This document shows, piece by piece, positions 59,238 to 64,000 of a DNA stretch of 64,000 nt. The notes below the pieces were generated by a model. The model had not been told where the DNA came from, made no database searches, and saw nothing but the letters and a program-made list of their open reading frames with translations. This DNA is from Cercis canadensis (Eukaryota > Streptophyta > Magnoliopsida > Fabales > Fabaceae). Positions within the stretch are counted from its first letter, which is position 1, and each line of letters starts with the position of its first letter. Location of the stretch: positions 332,913 to 396,912 of the forward strand of contig QAOA01006686.1 of NCBI GenBank assembly GCA_003255065.1, written 5' to 3'. Made by a program: the position numbers and the translations under genes.

Positions 59238-60441
59238 ACCATTCGATGTGCATCAACCATTACACAAATATCGAGCCAATACGAGAGGAGAGTGCGGCGT
59301 TTTGTAATTTCCGTGCAAGGTGCTTATTCGGTAACGTCTCCCTGAGGGACAAGTTGGTTCCTAGCTTTCAAGTTCTGTTATCCCTTTACTTCTCCACATG
59401 TGCGACTCGTGTGCCAAAGTTTGTTCATAATATTGCAGTTTCTTCACTCTGCAGTTTCCGAAGTACTAGATTGGGATTATCGTACTTTAGATTCCAATTT
59501 ATAGTTTTCCTACATTTCTGTCTCTCAAATGTGATAAATATATTATCCAAAGAAACGTAAATTTTGTGATAGTGTTATTCTTCAAATTGTGGGATAACTG
59601 GCTATTAGTATGTTTGGTTTACTAATGAAAAGCCTTCAAAATCATTTTTATCTTCTCAAAATAAAATTATTAGAAATGCCATAAGTGTCTTGATTTTTTG
59701 AGGTAAAATTTATAATAGGAGGTCAAACGTGATTCTGACTAGATTAAAAATACTAAATTATAACCAAATTTTCAAACTTCCCTTACAATTAATTTATTTC
59801 CAATGTTAAGATAATATGAATATCTTTGGATACTACCCATAATTAGTTCTACTAATAAATAAGATATTTAATAAATTTTTAGTTAATCAATTTTTATTAA
59901 TAATTGTGAGAATTAATCTTAGGAAATAACTTTTCTTTATTTCTTTTCAGAATCATTTATTTTCAGAATTGATTTTTTAAAAATTTAATCCTAGCACATG
60001 TTAACAATTTTTGAGTTTGAAGTTGCAATTTCTTATTTTCATATTTTACAGCAAAAACATTTTAGTATTAATTATGTTATTTCAATGTATATTAAATAAA
60101 CTAATTAAAACTTGAAATCAAAATTAATTTTGAAAAAAATGAAATAACACTGTATAACTATTTTCGTACTTTATCTATTTTTTATTTTGAGTTTTTAATT
60201 TCCTTGCGCAGGCAGTGACGCAAAGTCGCGGACAGACACGCTCAATCCTCAATGCTTAAAAAATATATAGAGCAAATAAGAAATCGGCATAGGCACTCGA
60301 AAAACAGGAACAACCAACACCGCCCCTCGTCCCCGCGAAGACAAAGGAGGGAAGAGAAACAGGTGGAGAGGGAAAATCTAGGGTTTCGAAGAAAGAGTTG
60401 TGCCTTCGCTTACGTTGGGGTTCTTGGAGATTCCGACTACA
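59238..60441. promoter_or_regulatory. Divergent intergenic region: OEP36-like and LSG1 genes
   Basis: Both genes point outward from this 1.2-kb interval, so their leaders and promoters are here. From about 59580 to 60190 it is very AT-rich. The phrase tatgtttggttt at about 59609 is typical of MITE ends, but I found no matching partner. The last 200 bases before LSG1 are GC-richer and contain ctagggtttcg, a telo-box-like AGGGTTT motif common in ribosome-biogenesis promoters. Confidence 0.5.
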
Positions 60442-63400
60442 ATGGGGAAGAACCAGAAATCAGGGTTGGGTAGGGCTTTGGTGAAGCAGCACAACCAGAT
60501 GATTCAGCAGACTAAAGAAAAGGGCCACTTCTTCAAGAACCAGCACAAAAAGGTGATGGAATCGGTCACTGAGGTTAGTGACATTGACGCCATCATCGAA
60601 CAAGCTGATGAGGCTGAGCGCCTCTTCACCACCGACCGCCCCGCCCCTAACCCTCTCATCAGTCTGTAAGTTATCATCTACATATCTCTTTGCTTTCTGA
60701 AATAAGTGCTATTTTTCCAAATTGATTTTGTGGATTCCAAATTTATTTCGAGAATCTTAATAATATCCGAGTTTTCACTGTTCGCTTTTCAAATCCCCAA
60801 CTTAAATAGAAAGAATATTCAAAGGAAAGGTAACAAATTGGCTTTGGGTTTGGATTAAACATTTTATGCGGCCTCCGCTATTTCATTTTAGTTATAGACA
60901 CTAGCTCCAGGTTTTGCCAGTCACGTGTATGCATCCTGCTTTTATTCACATGTTGTAAAGAAATATTCAGAGGTTACCATTTGATTTGTGTGTATAATGA
61001 GGATTTTGTGATGCTTGTTGTATGAAAGTAGGGACCCAAACTCTAGCACTAGTAACATGACGCCTGAAGAAAGAAGAGAGCAGCAGAAGAGAGAGGAGGC
61101 ACTGCATGCTAGCAGTCTCCGAGTTCCACGCAGGTATGCTTTTCTTTTCTTATTTAGATAATTGGTCGCCCTTTTTCTGGTTGGTCTAACTCCTTTTTCT
61201 TCTCCTTTAGGCCACCGTGGAGTGCAGACATGTCTGTGGAGGAGCTTGACTCTAATGAAAAACAAGCTTTCTTAATTTGGCGTCGCAGCCTAGTAAGGTT
61301 AGGTTCATGTCATCAGCATATATGCTACCTTTCATTTCGGGTTACCTTGTTGATAATTCATTTCGAAGTCATAGCAATTATGATGAATTATATATGTGAC
61401 TTGCCAGGAGAAAAAAAAGAGAAATTGTTTTGTAGATGTTTTTATTTATATTTGTATCATGAATCATGATTATGTTTCAGACTTGAGGAAAACGAGAATC
61501 TTGTCCTTACTCCATTTGAGAAGAACCTTGATATCTGGAGACAGCTCTGGCGGGTGGTTGAGCGCAGTGATTTGGTAAGTTGATGTTATCTCTTAAGTTT
61601 AATAGAGAAATTTCTACTTTAAAATTGATGAAGGGTTTTGATGCATTCTTTATTTTTTTAATTATTATTTGGGTAAGTTAACACAATGCTTCCTGGAATA
61701 ATGAAATGTTCATTTTTAATTGATTTCGTTTAGAATATAACTAAGCTATGTTAGAATGCATGGTGACTTAATTATGAGTGGGTGTTGTGGTGATGATTGC
61801 CGAGCTACCACATCTTCTAGTCTTTGGATTATAGCTAATAAATTACTAATGATCTTTATATGGATAATTGCTGTTTATGCTCCTTTCCGATGTTTACCAT
61901 TATAAACCTAGACATAGTGTGGTAATTTTTTAATGAGGTATTTGGCCTGGCCCAAATCTTGAGTACTGATATCTTTTTGTTTTATTTTAAAAGGATTGCA
62001 TGAAATCTTTTTAGTTTTTAAGCTAAACATTGTGAAGATGCTGATCTCATTGTTTTTATTCCCCAGCTCGTTATGGTTGTTGATTCGCGAGACCCGCTGT
62101 TCTATCGGTGTCCTGATCTTGAGGTAATGCATTTTTTTATCTTACTTAATAAAGTGCTGGATTGTGGACTTGAAGTAACTTGACAAATCTAGGGAGGTCT
62201 TTTATGTCTTTGGTCAAATGCAGAGGATAATAGTGCTGGAATGCAGGGCGGCATGCAAAACTGGACGTGACTTTTTTATTTGGTTTGAGTGATATATACA
62301 TAGTTAGTCAGAAAGTAATATTTTATTGGGGTTACATTCTGCATGAATTGGTTTTTGCATCATGAAATTGAAAAATAAAAAATAAAAAATGGCGCCATTC
62401 CTTTGAACCAGTTCTCATCCCAAGCACGTTAATGTGCATGTGATATGACTCAACCATGCAAACGAGGTTCTAGGAACATTACTGTTATTAGAGACTTTCA
62501 AGCTTAGTTTACAGCATTTTCCCTCAATATTTAGATACATCTGTTTGTATAAATAAATATTAGATTACTGTATGAACATAGCTTTATTTGTGTTGATAAG
62601 TCATCTCAGCTATTAGATACTATATGCATAATATCTGATAATAAACTTATCTAACTTATACCCTTAATATTTGTTTGTTTGTTAATTCTACTATTACACA
62701 GGCATATGCACGAGAGGTTGATGAGCATAAACGAACAATGCTGTTGGTTAACAAGGCAGATCTTTTGCCTGCTTCTATCAGGTTTGAATCTGCTTTATAA
62801 GGTTTATGGTGCCTCAAATCGTTTGTCTTGGTTGTCTATCTTGTTAAGATCCTCATTGTTTGTTTTTTTCTCTTCTGCAGAGAGAAATGGGCCGAGTATT
62901 TTCGCACTCATAATATTCTCTTCATTTTCTGGTCAGCTAAAGCTGCTTCTGCAGCTCTGGAAGGAAAAATGATTGGCTCATCATTCAGTGTTGATAACTT
63001 GGAGAGGACCAATAACCCCAACACAAAGATATATGGCAGGGATGAGCTTTTGGCCCGCTTGCAATCAGAGGCAGAAGAGATAGTAGAGATGAGGAGAAAA
63101 TCAAGCTCCAGTGGCACGGGGCCATCAACCATCCAATCATCTAGTGAAAATGGTGCCAGTAGTTCGTCATCAAGTAATGTAATTGTGGGATTTGTTGGAT
63201 ATCCTAATGTGGGGAAAAGTTCAACTATTAATGCTTTGGTAGGCCAGAAACGGACAGGTGTCACCTCTACGCCAGGGAAGACAAAGCATTTCCAGACATT
63301 AATTATTTCTGATCAACTGACCCTTTGTGACTGTCCTGGATTAGTTTTTCCATCTTTCTCAAGCTCAAGATATGAGATGATTGCTTCTGGGGTGTTGCCC

Positions 63401-64000
63401 ATTGATCGGATGACTGAACACAGAGAGGCTGTCCAAGTTGTGGCTAATAGGGTCCCAAGACATGTCATCGAGCATGTTTACAAGATCAGTCTTCCAAAAC
63501 CCAAGCCATATGAGCCTCAGTCTCGCCCCCCTCTGGCATCTGAACTTTTGAGAGTGTATTGTGCTTCTCGTGGGTATGTTGCCTCTAGTGGACTGCCTGA
63601 TGAAACTAGAGCTGCCCGACAGATACTGAAAGATTACATTGATGGGAAGCTGCCTCATTATGAACTACCCCCTGGAATTTCTAATGAGGAACTGGCTCTG
63701 GAAGCTCCTGCAAGACCTGACTCAGTTAACTTTCATGACTCAGATTCATCTGATATTGACTACTCTTCAGATGTTGAGAGTGAAGTTGCACCTAATCTTG
63801 AGCATGTATTGGACGATCTCAACTCGTTTGACATGGCTAATGGAATTGCACCGAAGAAAGTTACTATTAAGAAGTCTAATGCTTCTCATAAACACCATAA
63901 GAAGCCTCAGAGAAAAAAAGATCGATCATGGAGAACAGAGAATGATGATACTGATGGGATGCCTGTTGTTAAATTCTTTCAGAAACCAGTAAGTACAGGT
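60442..64000 (+). CDS. LSG1: Circularly permuted GTPase LSG1, 60S ribosome maturation (3' end outside window)
   Basis: Seven exons are visible (60442-60665, 61032-61133, 61211-61297, 61481-61574, 62067-62123, 62702-62781, 62881-63988). They are in phase and encode 584 aa; the last ends at the donor CCA|GTAAGT and the gene continues beyond the window. The start MGKNQKSGLGRALVKQHNQM is family-typical. GTPase motifs come in permuted order: G4 NKAD (205-208) and G5 SAK (233-235), then G1 GYPNVGKSS (321-329), the G2 region GVTSTPGKTKHFQT and G3 DCPG. This order defines the YlqF/Lsg1 class. Lsg1 releases Nmd3 from cytoplasmic pre-60S subunits. A Ser-rich acidic stretch and a Lys/His-rich tail follow. 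In intron 3 the donor was set at 61297/61298 to give SLVRLEENE. Normal plant length is about 590 aa, so little is missing. Confidence 0.95.

Noticed and set aside
59600..60190. AT-rich block beginning near a tatgtttggttt motif, as in some MITEs
   Set aside because: I found no inverted partner or target duplication.

Overview
This window is nuclear DNA of a eudicot plant, probably a woody rosid; I cannot name the species. The evidence is multi-exon genes with GT-AG introns, plant-only families (IQD, OEP36-like, Expp1-like, plant UBP8-type deubiquitinase), AT-rich intergenic DNA with fold-back elements, and a plant LINE. I rebuilt the gene models by hand from splice sites. In every complete model the exon phases join and the total coding length is a multiple of three.

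Layout from left to right: repeat-containing noncoding DNA (1-3626); UBP8-like deubiquitinase, minus (3627-13842, 13 exons, 866 aa); a decayed RNase H fragment (14205-14484); an uncharacterised coiled-coil protein, minus (17059-20047, 285 aa); an ML/NPC2-like lipid-binding secreted protein, minus (22659-25794, 156 aa); a receptor-like-kinase-type pseudokinase, plus (26615-29351, 301 aa); a type I DnaJ/Hsp40 of the J2/J3 group, minus (30414-32510, 414 aa); a transposon-rich gap with an 8-bp-TSD TIR element (33644-34489); an IQD5-like calmodulin-binding scaffold, plus (37803-43511, 436 aa); a Core-2/I-branching GT14-like glycosyltransferase, plus (44929-46035, 368 aa); a LINE fragment, minus (47892-49740); an Expp1-like secreted protein, plus (51653-54000, 243 aa); an OEP36-like Omp85 beta-barrel protein, minus (54518-59237, 360 aa); and the 5' part of the circularly permuted ribosome-biogenesis GTPase LSG1, plus (60442 to beyond the window end).

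These are mostly housekeeping genes and do not form one pathway. The notable large-scale signal is gene order. From memory, UBP8, a kinase, J2 and a Core-2/I-branching gene lie together on Arabidopsis chromosome 5, while an ML protein, J3, Expp1 and OEP36 lie together on chromosome 3. This window interleaves both sets, as expected for the ancestor of two segments that later lost complementary genes.

Other points worth a look are a kinase fold without its catalytic residues, a GC-AG intron, three upstream ORFs before the IQD5-like start, paired near-heat-shock elements upstream of the DnaJ gene, several undescribed fold-back elements, and a TIR transposon with a purine-rich core interrupted by an assembly gap. 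I found no sign of an exotic multi-gene system.
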